Assembly: GCF_016714285.1 (NCBI RefSeq)
Contig: NZ_JADJNN010000004.1
Location: 496,001 to 560,000 of the forward strand
Direction of reading: 5' to 3'
DNA: 64,000 nt
Origin: Nannocystis sp.
GTDB taxonomy: Bacteria > Myxococcota_A > Polyangia > Nannocystales > Nannocystaceae
The notes beneath the pieces are model-generated. The model saw only the letters and a list, made by a program, of their open reading frames with translations, was not told where the DNA came from and did not search any database. The position numbers and the translations under genes were made by a program. Positions 50,566 to 58,952 of this stretch are shown one piece after another (position 1 is the first letter of the stretch; the number at the start of each line of letters is the position of its first letter).

Positions 50566-51767
50566 GGCCTGCCTGTCGGGGGGTCGACGCGCAGCGCGTC
50601 CGCGAATTGAGCCCGCGCCGCCGGGTCGTCGCGCAGCCGCTGACGCAGCGCCGCCGACATCTCGAGGTGCACGAAGCTCGCGCCCTCGCGCTGCTGCACC
50701 GCCCGCCCCTGCACGTTGGTGGTCGCGCCCAGGCGATCGGTGTCGACCGGGAACAGCCCCACCGCGACCCCGAGCCCCTGCGCGAGCCGCTGCGCCACCA
50801 CCCGGCTGCGCGGCGTCGCGGCCTCGGCACGCCCGCCGCTGACGATCGCCGCCGGCATCGCCCCGGCCTCCGCCTCGTCGTCGCCGAATCCATGCAGCTG
50901 CACCACCTCGACCCCCGGCAGCGACTCCACCGCCGCCGCCGTCGCCACCGCCAGCAAGTGCCCCGGGCTGTGACACGGGTCGGCCGGGCTCTCGGCCTGC
51001 CGCCGCTTGACCCCGTCGGCCCCGAGGTAGCGGTGCACCGTGTTGACGAACAGCGCCCGCGGCCAGCCCCGACCGGCGACGAACAGCTCGAGGGCGATGC
51101 GCTCGGTCCCGAGGTCGAAGAAGCCGTGCGGCGCCTCGAGGATCACCGCCGAGCTCGCGCGCGCCTCGGCCCGCACCAGGTACGCCCCGCCGCCGCCCCG
51201 CCGCTCCGCCAACTCGCGCGCCGCGAGGTAGCGCTGGCCCGCGATCGTCCAGCCCTCGACCACGAAGCCGGCCGCGCGGGCCGCCTCCGCGAGGGCCGCG
51301 GGCGCCGGCGACGGCTCGGCCAGCATGCCCCGGATCAGCGCCGCCACGGCCGCCTGCTGGGCCGCGTCAGGCGCGAGGTAGGCCCGCGGCGGCGGATCGG
51401 GCCACAGCCGCCGCCGCGCCTCGGCGAGGTCGATCGCCACGAACTCGCCATCCTCCACTGGCCCCGCCCCGACCCCCACCTCGGCCCCCGCCGCGACGGC
51501 CGGCGGCGGCGCGCTCAGGCCCGGCTGCGGCGCGCAACAGCCGGTCGCCAGCGCCGCGAGCATCGCCCACGCGCCCGCGCGGTCGCCTGTCCCTCCAGAC
51601 ATCCCGTGCCCACCTGTCCTTGCAGACACACAACCTGTCCCTTCAGACATCCCGCGCTCACCTGTCCATTCAGACATCCAACCTGTCCCTTCAGACATCC
51701 CCGCGCCCTCGACGACCGGCGGCGGGCGCCCGGCGGCGCCACGGCTGCGTTCACTCCTCCTCGTCAT
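50562..51767 (-). CDS. Lipoprotein resembling zinc-dependent poly-gamma-glutamate hydrolase
   Basis: 401 residues. ATG 51767 has a near-ideal ribosome-binding site (ggagg, 6-nt spacing) and overlaps the previous gene. Residues about 10-60 are repeat-encoded (MSEGTG, MSGGTG), followed by a lipoprotein-like hydrophobic segment AWAMLAALATGCC near 66-78. The catalytic-looking part (EAPHGFFDLGTERIALELF, VVQLHGFGDDEAE, AAIVSGG, RLGATTNVQGR, FVHLEMSAALRQRL) has the order and spacing of motifs in PghP-type poly-gamma-glutamate hydrolases (His-Gly, IHG, SGG, N-x-x-G, LE-S...R). Such an enzyme would trim or release an anionic polyamide. The assignment is from motif pattern only. Confidence 0.55.
   Translation of the reverse strand: MTRRSERSRGAAGRPPPVVEGAGMSEGTGWMSEWTGERGMSEGTGCVSARTGGHGMSGGTGDRAGAWAMLAALATGCCAPQPGLSAPPPAVAAGAEVGVGAGPVEDGEFVAIDLAEARRRLWPDPPPRAYLAPDAAQQAAVAALIRGMLAEPSPAPAALAEAARAAGFVVEGWTIAGQRYLAARELAERRGGGGAYLVRAEARASSAVILEAPHGFFDLGTERIALELFVAGRGWPRALFVNTVHRYLGADGVKRRQAESPADPCHSPGHLLAVATAAAVESLPGVEVVQLHGFGDDEAEAGAMPAAIVSGGRAEAATPRSRVVAQRLAQGLGVAVGLFPVDTDRLGATTNVQGRAVQQREGASFVHLEMSAALRQRLRDDPAARAQFADALRVDPPTGRP
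51586..51700. repeat. Palindrome array inside a signal peptide region
   Basis: Copies of cctgtccc(t/a)ncagacatc at about 51588, 51615, 51632, 51661 and 51680. In the minus-strand gene each gives a Met (atgtct...), so the array creates several in-frame ATGs. Confidence 0.88.
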
Positions 51768-54651
51768 CGCTGTCCTCCAGGCTGACGCCATCACGGCGCT
51801 CGTTCCATTGCAAGGCGCCGCCGCGGACATCCGCCACGCCGACGCGGAAGAAGCGGAGCCAGGTCGCAGGCCCGCCGATCGCCGTGATCTTGATCGTGTG
51901 CCGCCCCGGCGCGAGGTCGTCGCCGAGCGCCACCGCGACCCGCGCGACCCCTGCCGTCGCCACGCCGCGGCGGTCGGGCAGCACCACCTCGACCCGCCGG
52001 GTCGGCAGCGCCCGCAACACCCGGCTGCCCGCCGTGACCCCCTGCACGGTCGACCCCTCGCGCCGCCGCGGCTGCCCGCCGTCGATCTCCACCCGCAGCG
52101 TCGTCGGCTCGCCCGGGGGCCCGCCGATCCAGTACAGCACCGCGTTGACGACCACCGGCGCAGCGTCGGGCTTCTCGATCGTCAACCCGAGCCCGCCGGG
52201 GCCGAGCCGGTGGAGTTGGCGGTGCTCGTAGAGCGGCGCCCCGCTGCGCCCGCCCGGCGGACGATCGACCAGCACCAGCAGATCGTCCGGCCCCTCGCTC
52301 CACCGCAGCTCGACCGCCCCGCGACCCGGCAACGGCCGCCGCCCCTCGCGCGCGCTGATCGTCCAGCGCAGGGCCTGCCCCCCGAGCGCCAGCGCCATGC
52401 TCGCCCCGACCACCGCGCTCCCCGACCCGGTCGCCTGATACCACGCCCGCGCCGGCCGCGGCCCGCCCGCCCCGAGATCGATCACCTCGGCGCTGCCGCG
52501 ACGCAGACGCATGTACGTGCCCGGACCCCAGTGCGCCAGCGTCTCGCCGCGCCGCTCCGCCGGTACCCGCTCCAGCAGCCGCCACCTGGCGCGCCCGCCC
52601 CGCGGGTGCTGGGCCCGCCACTGCGAGCGCTCACCCTCCACCGCCACGGCCGGCTCGGCCCGCACCTGCGCCTGCAACAGCATCAGCTCGCCCGCGGCCA
52701 CGCGCGCCGCGTGATCGTCGGCCCGCCGGGGAAACCCCCGCGGCGCCGCCCGGGCCACGTAGCGCCAGCGCAGCGCCGGATCTTCGACCTGGTCATAAGG
52801 CCAGGTGTAACGCGGCCCCAGGTCGCTCGCCAGCGCCGGCGCCGGCAGCCGCCCGTGCACCGCCAGCAGCGACGGCGCCACACTCCACAGCTGCACGCCG
52901 GCCGCCCCGAGCGGCGCCAGCAGGCGCAGCCGCGCCGGCTCCGACACCGCGAGCTCCGCGAGCGCAAAGCCAGCCACCCCCACCGCGCCAGACCTGTCCT
53001 CCGGGACAGCCTCCCGCACCGGGCGCAGCCGATCGAACGGCGCCGGCACGCCCGTCGCCGTCAGCGTCGCCCCGCTGGCCAGGGTCCGCCCCTCGCCGTC
53101 GACGAAGCGGTAGTGCAGCTCCACCGGGGCCATCGTGGCGAGCGCCCGCAGCTCGACCTCGAGCAGGCGCGCGTCGACATCCCCGGCCGCCTGCAGCGCG
53201 AAGGCCAGCGGCGCCGAGCCCGGCCCGCCGCGGTACAGCGGCAAGCTCCGCAGGTCGACCGGCACGAAGGCCCGCCCGGCGTCGTCGCGGTGCTGCGCGT
53301 GCACATCGGGCCCAGCGTGCCGCTCCACCGCGTCGGCCCGCAGCTGCACCGCCACCGCCGGCAGCTCCGTGTGCAGCTCGATGGTCCACCAGCCCGGCCC
53401 GAGCGCGATCGCCTCGCGCACCCGCTCGTTGCCCGCCAGGCCCAATGTCCGCCGCTCCTCGACGGCCTCACCCGCACCGGCCGCCAAACTGTCCCCCAGG
53501 ACTGCCTCTCCAGACCTGTCCCTCGGGCCAGCCTCCCCTGACCTGTCCCCAAAGCCAGCCTCCCCAGACCTGTCCCCAATGCCAGCCTCTCCAGACCTGT
53601 CCCTCGGGCCAGCCTCTCCAGACCTGTCCCCAAAGCCAGCCTCTCCAGACCTGTCCCCCAGGCCAGCCGCCTCCGCCAGGCTCGCCGCCGTCGGCCCCGC
53701 CGAGATCCGCCGCATCCGCAGCTCGATCGCCCCCGCCGTCACCTGTCCGATCGGCCAGGCGTGCAGCTCGAGCGCGCCAGGCCCGACCACCTGCAGCGCG
53801 ACCGGCTGCCCGCGCCCGATCGTCAGGCTCGGCTCCACCGGCGGCGGTGCCACGGGCGGATGCGGCGGCGCCAGGTAGATGCTGCGCACCTCGTAGTCGA
53901 CCCCCGCGCGGCCCTCCGCCGCCAGCCGCTCCCACGCGCTCGCCAGCCGCTGCAGCTGCTGACCCTCGGGCAGCGCGTACCACGGCAAGTACGTCGCCGC
54001 CGCCAGCCGCCGCACGCCCGCGTCGCCGGCCAGCGCCAGCCGCCGCAGCTCGGTCTCCGCCGGGTCGACCGCGATCCGTCGATATGCTCGCACCAGCGCG
54101 GTCGGCCCCGCGATCGCCGTCGCGATCTCCGCCGCGTCGTCCGCCAGCAGCCCGGCCTCGTCCGCCAGACGCAGCTCGAGCACCGCACCCACCGGCGCCG
54201 CCGGCACGCTCAGCTCGACGCTCACGCTGTCCGACAGCTCGAGGCGCCCCTCCGGCGCCACCGCGGCCTCGTAGTTCCAGCCCTCGCCACTGCCCGCGTC
54301 GCGGGTCTGGCGGGTCCGCTCCGTCAACGTCCGTTCCCACAGCGGCTCGCCCGCGCCGGTCCGCAGCGTCGCCACCACCCCGAAGCGGTAGCGGCCCTCC
54401 GGCGCCGCCTGCGTCAGCGCCTGCGGCAGCTCCAGGTGCACGAACAGGTGCACCTCCTCCGGTCCGCCCGGCAGGCGGAAGCGCGGCCCGCTCGCGCGGG
54501 TGAGCTGGTACACCACGACCCGGTCGGCCTGCGCCAGCTTGCCGCCGCCCAGCGCCTCGCTCGCGTCGCCGTCGACCAGCGTGCGCGTCGCCTGGGCCAC
54601 GCCCACGAGCGCCAGCAGCAAGGTCGGCAGCGCGAGCACCCGCGTCTTCAT
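51751..54651 (-). CDS. Large secreted protein of the polyamide locus
   Basis: 966 residues from ATG 54651, giving signal peptide MKTRVLALPTLLLALVGVAQA; an upstream GTG at 54690 would precede it. The rest is an extracytoplasmic beta-rich protein with many Ala/Leu/Arg/Gly residues and no recognised family. Residues about 324-387 are repeat-encoded (GDRSGEAGFGDRSGEAGPRD...). The C-terminus is acidic (EDSDDEEE). It has the same style of composition as the 1947-residue neighbour, and the two may be partners or distant paralogues. Confidence 0.6.
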   Translation of the reverse strand: MKTRVLALPTLLLALVGVAQATRTLVDGDASEALGGGKLAQADRVVVYQLTRASGPRFRLPGGPEEVHLFVHLELPQALTQAAPEGRYRFGVVATLRTGAGEPLWERTLTERTRQTRDAGSGEGWNYEAAVAPEGRLELSDSVSVELSVPAAPVGAVLELRLADEAGLLADDAAEIATAIAGPTALVRAYRRIAVDPAETELRRLALAGDAGVRRLAAATYLPWYALPEGQQLQRLASAWERLAAEGRAGVDYEVRSIYLAPPHPPVAPPPVEPSLTIGRGQPVALQVVGPGALELHAWPIGQVTAGAIELRMRRISAGPTAASLAEAAGLGDRSGEAGFGDRSGEAGPRDRSGEAGIGDRSGEAGFGDRSGEAGPRDRSGEAVLGDSLAAGAGEAVEERRTLGLAGNERVREAIALGPGWWTIELHTELPAVAVQLRADAVERHAGPDVHAQHRDDAGRAFVPVDLRSLPLYRGGPGSAPLAFALQAAGDVDARLLEVELRALATMAPVELHYRFVDGEGRTLASGATLTATGVPAPFDRLRPVREAVPEDRSGAVGVAGFALAELAVSEPARLRLLAPLGAAGVQLWSVAPSLLAVHGRLPAPALASDLGPRYTWPYDQVEDPALRWRYVARAAPRGFPRRADDHAARVAAGELMLLQAQVRAEPAVAVEGERSQWRAQHPRGGRARWRLLERVPAERRGETLAHWGPGTYMRLRRGSAEVIDLGAGGPRPARAWYQATGSGSAVVGASMALALGGQALRWTISAREGRRPLPGRGAVELRWSEGPDDLLVLVDRPPGGRSGAPLYEHRQLHRLGPGGLGLTIEKPDAAPVVVNAVLYWIGGPPGEPTTLRVEIDGGQPRRREGSTVQGVTAGSRVLRALPTRRVEVVLPDRRGVATAGVARVAVALGDDLAPGRHTIKITAIGGPATWLRFFRVGVADVRGGALQWNERRDGVSLEDSDDEEE
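53490..53685. repeat. 27-bp tandem palindrome-derived array, in frame
   Basis: Seven or so units (tctccagacctgtccctcgggccagcc and variants). The 27-bp period is divisible by three. It encodes GDRSGEAG(F/P/I). Confidence 0.92.
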
Positions 54652-54724
54652 CGCGTCGCCTCCCCGCGGCTCGGCCACCGCACGCTCCACCGCGACGACG
54701 TCGCCGCGCCTGGCTGCTTCGCCG

Positions 54725-57700
54725 TCATCGCGCCGCCTCCCCGAGGATCAGGCTGCGCCCGCGGAGCCACAACGCCCGCCGCCACGCGCTCGGCGCCACC
54801 CCCAGCAGCGCCCGCCCGCCGAGCGAAGGCCCGAGCCACACCAGCGCCCGCGGCCCGCGACGACGCGCCAGCACCACGAAGCCGCGACCCGTGGCCTGCC
54901 CGAGCCCCGCCCGCAGCGTCCACCCGCCCGCGATCACCCCGCGCAGCAGGTGCAGGTCACCGTTGTCGGCGAAGCGCTCGACCTGCTCGAGCGCCGCCGC
55001 GAAGCGCAGCCTCGCCTCGCCCTGCTCATCCTCGTCGCGCGCCGCTGTCGCCAGCACAGCCAGCTCATCAACCGAGGCGCACACCGGCCCCGTCAGCCCG
55101 AGCCGCGCCACCCGGGCCAGCTCCACGCAGGGATCGTGCGGCACATGGGCCCGACGCAGCCCCGGCGGGAACCACAGCACCGCCGCCGACGCCCCGACCA
55201 GCGCCCGCGCGTACTCCAGCTGCGCGTTGCCGACGCCCGACAGCGACGCCAGCTCCGCCGACCCGTCCGCCACCCGCCGCGCCGGCACCCACGCCAGCGG
55301 CCCGCCCGGCAAGAACATGTCCGTGAGGCCAGGTGGCAGCGGTCGCGGATCGAGGGCCGGCTGCCCGAGCCCGATCACGACCTCGTCCGCCCCGGCCCGG
55401 GCCCCGAGCCCGCGGATCTGCAGCACCGCCGCGCCAGCCCCCGCGGCCACCGCCGCCTGATGCAGCGCCTGCACCGGCGCGTGCGCCCCGAGCGGCGCCG
55501 CCCCGCCGATCACCAGCGCCCGCCCGCCGCTCGCCGCCCACAGCTCCGCCGCCAGCCGCCCGCTGCCCGGCTCGTCGCTCGCGTGCGGCGCCTCGACCAC
55601 CAACCCCGAGTCCCCGCCGCCGACCACCAGCGTGCCCCAGCCGACCCCCGCCGGCCGCCACGCCTCGGCCAGCACCCGGCACGGCCCCGCGTCACACACC
55701 TGCATGTCCCAAAGGACATGGTCGATGAGACCGGCCATGCGCCCCGCGATCGCCAGCTCCTCCGCGCTCGCCCCCGCCAGCAGCGGCGCCGCCACCCGCC
55801 GCTCGAGGAACGCCAGCTCCGCCGTCGACGGCGCCGCCGCCGGCCCCAGCGGGCGCACCCCGTCCCCGCGCTCGCGCGCCCCGAGCCACGGCAGCAGCGC
55901 CGGCGCCGTCCGCCGCGCCGGCGCCCCGCGAGCCAGCGCCGCCCGCAGGTCGTCCGGATGCACCCGCAGCACCAGCCGCTCCCCGCTCCCCCACGCCGAC
56001 CCGTCAAGCCGCGGCGGCTCCGACCACTCGAGCCGCGGCGTCGGCAACGACCCCGCCCCGACCAGCCCCGCCGCCAGCCGCTGAAGGTCGAGCGACGCCG
56101 GCAGCTCGCGCTCGACGTGCAGCAACGGCCCGCCGCGCTCCACCTCCGCGTCGCCGCGCAGCTCGAGGTCCCCATGCGGCGCCAGCCGCTCGCGCGCCCG
56201 CGTGAAGCGATCGTCCTCCTCCGCGCTCGCGTCGCGCTCCGCCACCACCAGCGCCCGCGCCCCGATCGCCTCCGCCAGCAGCGCCGCGACCTCGGCCGCC
56301 GGCGCCTCCGCCACCGGCCGCGGCACCACGATCACCGGCCCCACCTCGCCGCCCTGCGGCCACAGCACCGTCACCCCCTGCCCGTCCGCCCCGCCCCGCT
56401 CCGCCCCGAGCACCGCGTGACCACCCCGCGGATCCTCGACCAGCGCCACGACCACCAGATCCGCCGCCTCCGCCGCCCGCGTCGCCGCTGCGAGCCCCGC
56501 CTCGTCCGGCACGGCCTGCCAGCGCGCCAGCGCCGTGAACGCGTCGGCGTGGGCCAGCCGCGCCTGCGAGCTGCGCGGCGCCGGCTCGGGCGGCGCCAGC
56601 TCGGCCTGGACCCGCGCCAGCGCCGTCGCCCCGAGCGGCGTACGCAGCAGCCGCTGACTCGCCGCCTGCGGCCCGGTCGGCGCCGACGCCCGCAGCGGCG
56701 CCACCAGGTCGAGCCCGAAGCCGATCGCGCTGCCCAGCGCCCACCCGAGCGCCGCCGTCGTCAGCGTCGGCAGCAGCACCCGCACCGCCGACCTGCGCTG
56801 CAACATCCGCAGCGCCAGCAAGCTCGACAGCAGATACCCAAAGCCGAACAGATCCCGCGGCCGCAGCCCGACCAGGCGATCGCCGACCCCGAGCGACAGC
56901 AACCACTTGAGCACCACCGACAGCGTGAACACCAGCGCCACCTTGCGCGGCCCCTCGAGGTTCATGCGCCCGAGCGGCGTGAGCCGCAGCAGCGCCAGCG
57001 CCGTGACCCACAGCAGCAGCGCCTCGCCGATCGTGATCGCCAGCTCGGTCGGCGTGAACAGCAGCAGCCCGAGCAGCGCCGGCACCAGGATCCCGCCGAA
57101 GTCCCAGCCGAAGCGCAGGTTGAAGCGAGCCGCCAGCGCCGCGGTCGTCAGCAGCAGCAGGTACGACTTCGCGTTGCCGAGGAAGTCCAGCGCCGTGTCC
57201 TCATAAAGCAGCTCGAAGCTGCTGAGCGACAGGTTGGTGTACGCCAGCAGCACCGCCGACAGCCCGAGGTAGGTCAGCCCCGTCACCACCGCCAGCTGCG
57301 ACAGCCCGCGCAGCGCCCCCGGCTTCCACAGCAGGTTCGCCGTCAGCGGCACCAGCACCAGGCCGATGCTGTAGAACTCGCGCACCGGCGGCAGCGCGTA
57401 GCCCAGCTGGCGCTCGAGCCAGCCCGACAGCGCCGGCAGCAGCCACAGCTGGTCGTGCTGGCGCACCAGCACGCTGGCCACGACGATCAAGAAGAACCGG
57501 TCGCGCCCGAAGAACGGCGCCCACACCCGCGTCGGCGCCAACCCGTAGGCCAGCCCGCGCGCCAGCAAGTACGTCAGCAACGCCTCGGCCACGATCACCA
57601 GCGCCGTGGTCGGCTGGACCACCAGCACCGACGCGAGATATCCCGGCACCACCAGCCCGACGAACACCCAGCCCAGCGTCTCGGTGAACAGCAGCGTCAC

Positions 57701-57778
57701 CCACACGCCCAGCAGCACCGCCAGCACGATCGACTGATCGAGGCCGCCCGGGGGCAGCAGCTCGTGCACCGGGCTCAC
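54725..57778 (-). CDS. Double CapC/PgsC-like membrane protein with large soluble domain
   Basis: 1017 residues from a GTG overlapping the CHASE2 stop (GTGA). Two homologous membrane blocks, about residues 15-150 and 165-310, each resemble CapC/PgsC (TETLGWVFVGLVVPGYLASV and FGWDFGGILVPALLGLLLF; the VPGYLA/ILVPALLG motif is typical of CapC). Single-copy CapC is about 150 residues and partners CapB in poly-gamma-glutamate synthesis. The remaining ~700 residues are a soluble, probably periplasmic region without a clear family. Fusion of two CapC units to a soluble domain is unusual. Confidence 0.75.
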   Translation of the reverse strand: MSPVHELLPPGGLDQSIVLAVLLGVWVTLLFTETLGWVFVGLVVPGYLASVLVVQPTTALVIVAEALLTYLLARGLAYGLAPTRVWAPFFGRDRFFLIVVASVLVRQHDQLWLLPALSGWLERQLGYALPPVREFYSIGLVLVPLTANLLWKPGALRGLSQLAVVTGLTYLGLSAVLLAYTNLSLSSFELLYEDTALDFLGNAKSYLLLLTTAALAARFNLRFGWDFGGILVPALLGLLLFTPTELAITIGEALLLWVTALALLRLTPLGRMNLEGPRKVALVFTLSVVLKWLLSLGVGDRLVGLRPRDLFGFGYLLSSLLALRMLQRRSAVRVLLPTLTTAALGWALGSAIGFGLDLVAPLRASAPTGPQAASQRLLRTPLGATALARVQAELAPPEPAPRSSQARLAHADAFTALARWQAVPDEAGLAAATRAAEAADLVVVALVEDPRGGHAVLGAERGGADGQGVTVLWPQGGEVGPVIVVPRPVAEAPAAEVAALLAEAIGARALVVAERDASAEEDDRFTRARERLAPHGDLELRGDAEVERGGPLLHVERELPASLDLQRLAAGLVGAGSLPTPRLEWSEPPRLDGSAWGSGERLVLRVHPDDLRAALARGAPARRTAPALLPWLGARERGDGVRPLGPAAAPSTAELAFLERRVAAPLLAGASAEELAIAGRMAGLIDHVLWDMQVCDAGPCRVLAEAWRPAGVGWGTLVVGGGDSGLVVEAPHASDEPGSGRLAAELWAASGGRALVIGGAAPLGAHAPVQALHQAAVAAGAGAAVLQIRGLGARAGADEVVIGLGQPALDPRPLPPGLTDMFLPGGPLAWVPARRVADGSAELASLSGVGNAQLEYARALVGASAAVLWFPPGLRRAHVPHDPCVELARVARLGLTGPVCASVDELAVLATAARDEDEQGEARLRFAAALEQVERFADNGDLHLLRGVIAGGWTLRAGLGQATGRGFVVLARRRGPRALVWLGPSLGGRALLGVAPSAWRRALWLRGRSLILGEAAR

Positions 57779-58470
57779 GCGTCGGACACCTTGTGCAGCC
57801 CGCTCGCCGAGCCCGCGACGCCTGTCCTTTCGAGCAGGTCCGCGGGCAAGGCCCGCTCCGTCAGGCCGAGCAGGCGCGCCGCCGCCGTGACCAGCACCAC
57901 CGTCACCGCCACGCCCGCGCCCAGGCGCAGCAGCCCGGCGGCGAACAGCCCCGCGTCGAGCACCAGCGCCCCCGCGATCGCCGCGCCGGTGATCGCCAGC
58001 ACCGCCGCCAGCCCGCGCCCGCGCAGCGCCGCCGTCAACGCCAGCGCCCACGCCGTGGTCGCCAGCAGCCCGAGCCACCACGCCGGCGCCGGGGCCCACA
58101 GCGCCCCGTCGAGCGCCCCGAGCAGCGCCTGCGCCTCGACCTGCGCCGGGCTCATCAGCCCCAGCGGCGTCGTCACCGTGCTCGCCGCCGCGTCCGTGCG
58201 CCCGACGACCACCACCCGGTCGCGGAAGGTCCCCGCCGGGATCTCCCCCGCCGCCACCCGCAGCGCCGACACCGTCGGCAGCTGGGCCACGTAGCGGGTC
58301 GGCAGCGGCCCGCCCCGCGCCGCCAGCCCCAGCGCCGCCAGCACCGGGCCCGGGAATTGCGGGTCGTCCACCCGCCGCAGCGGCGCCCCGACCAGCGGAT
58401 CGACCCCGCCCCCCGGCCCCTCGCCGCGGACGTAGCCCGGATCTCCAACCTGTCCCTCAGGCCAGGTCAC
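57775..58470 (-). CDS. CHASE2 protein, C-terminal part
   Basis: 231 residues. It begins inside the palindrome array (MTWPEGQVGD) and contains the second half of a CHASE2 domain (FPGPVLAALGLAARGG, RDRVVVVGRTDAAASTVTTP, SPAQVEAQALLGAL) followed by about three membrane helices (AWWLGLLATTAWALALTAAL etc.). CHASE2 is an extracytoplasmic sensor domain. It has no kinase or cyclase output. It overlaps both the upstream half and the CapC-like gene. It reads as the 3' part of one original gene at 57775-58892. Confidence 0.65.
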   Translation of the reverse strand: MTWPEGQVGDPGYVRGEGPGGGVDPLVGAPLRRVDDPQFPGPVLAALGLAARGGPLPTRYVAQLPTVSALRVAAGEIPAGTFRDRVVVVGRTDAAASTVTTPLGLMSPAQVEAQALLGALDGALWAPAPAWWLGLLATTAWALALTAALRGRGLAAVLAITGAAIAGALVLDAGLFAAGLLRLGAGVAVTVVLVTAAARLLGLTERALPADLLERTGVAGSASGLHKVSDA

Positions 58471-58610
58471 CGCCCCTCGCCCACCTGTCCCTCAGGCCAG
58501 GTCACCGTCCCCTCGCCCACCTGTCCCTCAGGCCAGGTCACCGCCCCCTCGCCCACCTGTCCCTCAGGCCAGGTCACCGCCTCGCCGACCTGTCCCTCAG
58601 GCCAGGTCCC
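58449..58610. repeat. Palindrome array with a frame-breaking unit
   Basis: Five copies of cctgtccctcaggccaggt start at 58449, 58484, 58520, 58556 and 58589. Periods are 35, 36, 36 and 33; the 35-bp unit has cgcccctcg where others have cgccccctcg. The single missing C puts the two halves of the CHASE2 gene in different frames. Confidence 0.92.
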
Positions 58611-58892
58611 GCTCGGCCAGACCACCAGCCGCGGCGCCCCGCCCGCGATCGCGGCCGCCAGCGCCGCCCGCTCGCTCGCCGGCGGCGCCCCGCCCCAGCG
58701 GGCCAGCGCCGCGTCGTCGATCGCCACCAGCAGCGCCGCCTGGGTCCGGCTCGGCCCCGCCAGCGCCCGGGCGTAGCGCGCGTGCAACCCCCGCTCGGCC
58801 GCCACGAACAGCCCCGAGCACGACCACGCCGCCGCCACGGCGAGGCCGGCGATGGCGACGAGGCGGTGCGAGGGTCGGGCGGAGATCGGCAT
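58467..58892 (-). CDS. CHASE2 protein, N-terminal part
   Basis: 141 residues. A membrane helix near 12-32 (AIAGLAVAAAWSCSGLFVAA) then the first half of a CHASE2 domain (ALLVAIDDAALARWGGAPP, AAAIAGGAPRLVVW). From about residue 93 the sequence is four PEGQVGE repeats encoded by the palindrome array, ending at a frameshift. The downstream half begins in the same array. Confidence 0.65.
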   Translation of the reverse strand: MPISARPSHRLVAIAGLAVAAAWSCSGLFVAAERGLHARYARALAGPSRTQAALLVAIDDAALARWGGAPPASERAALAAAIAGGAPRLVVWPSGTWPEGQVGEAVTWPEGQVGEGAVTWPEGQVGEGTVTWPEGQVGEGR

Positions 58893-58952
58893 CGGTACAG
58901 TCTGCGTGCCCGTCAGGGCACCCCGGTCACGGGCGAGTCACACGCGCGCCGA

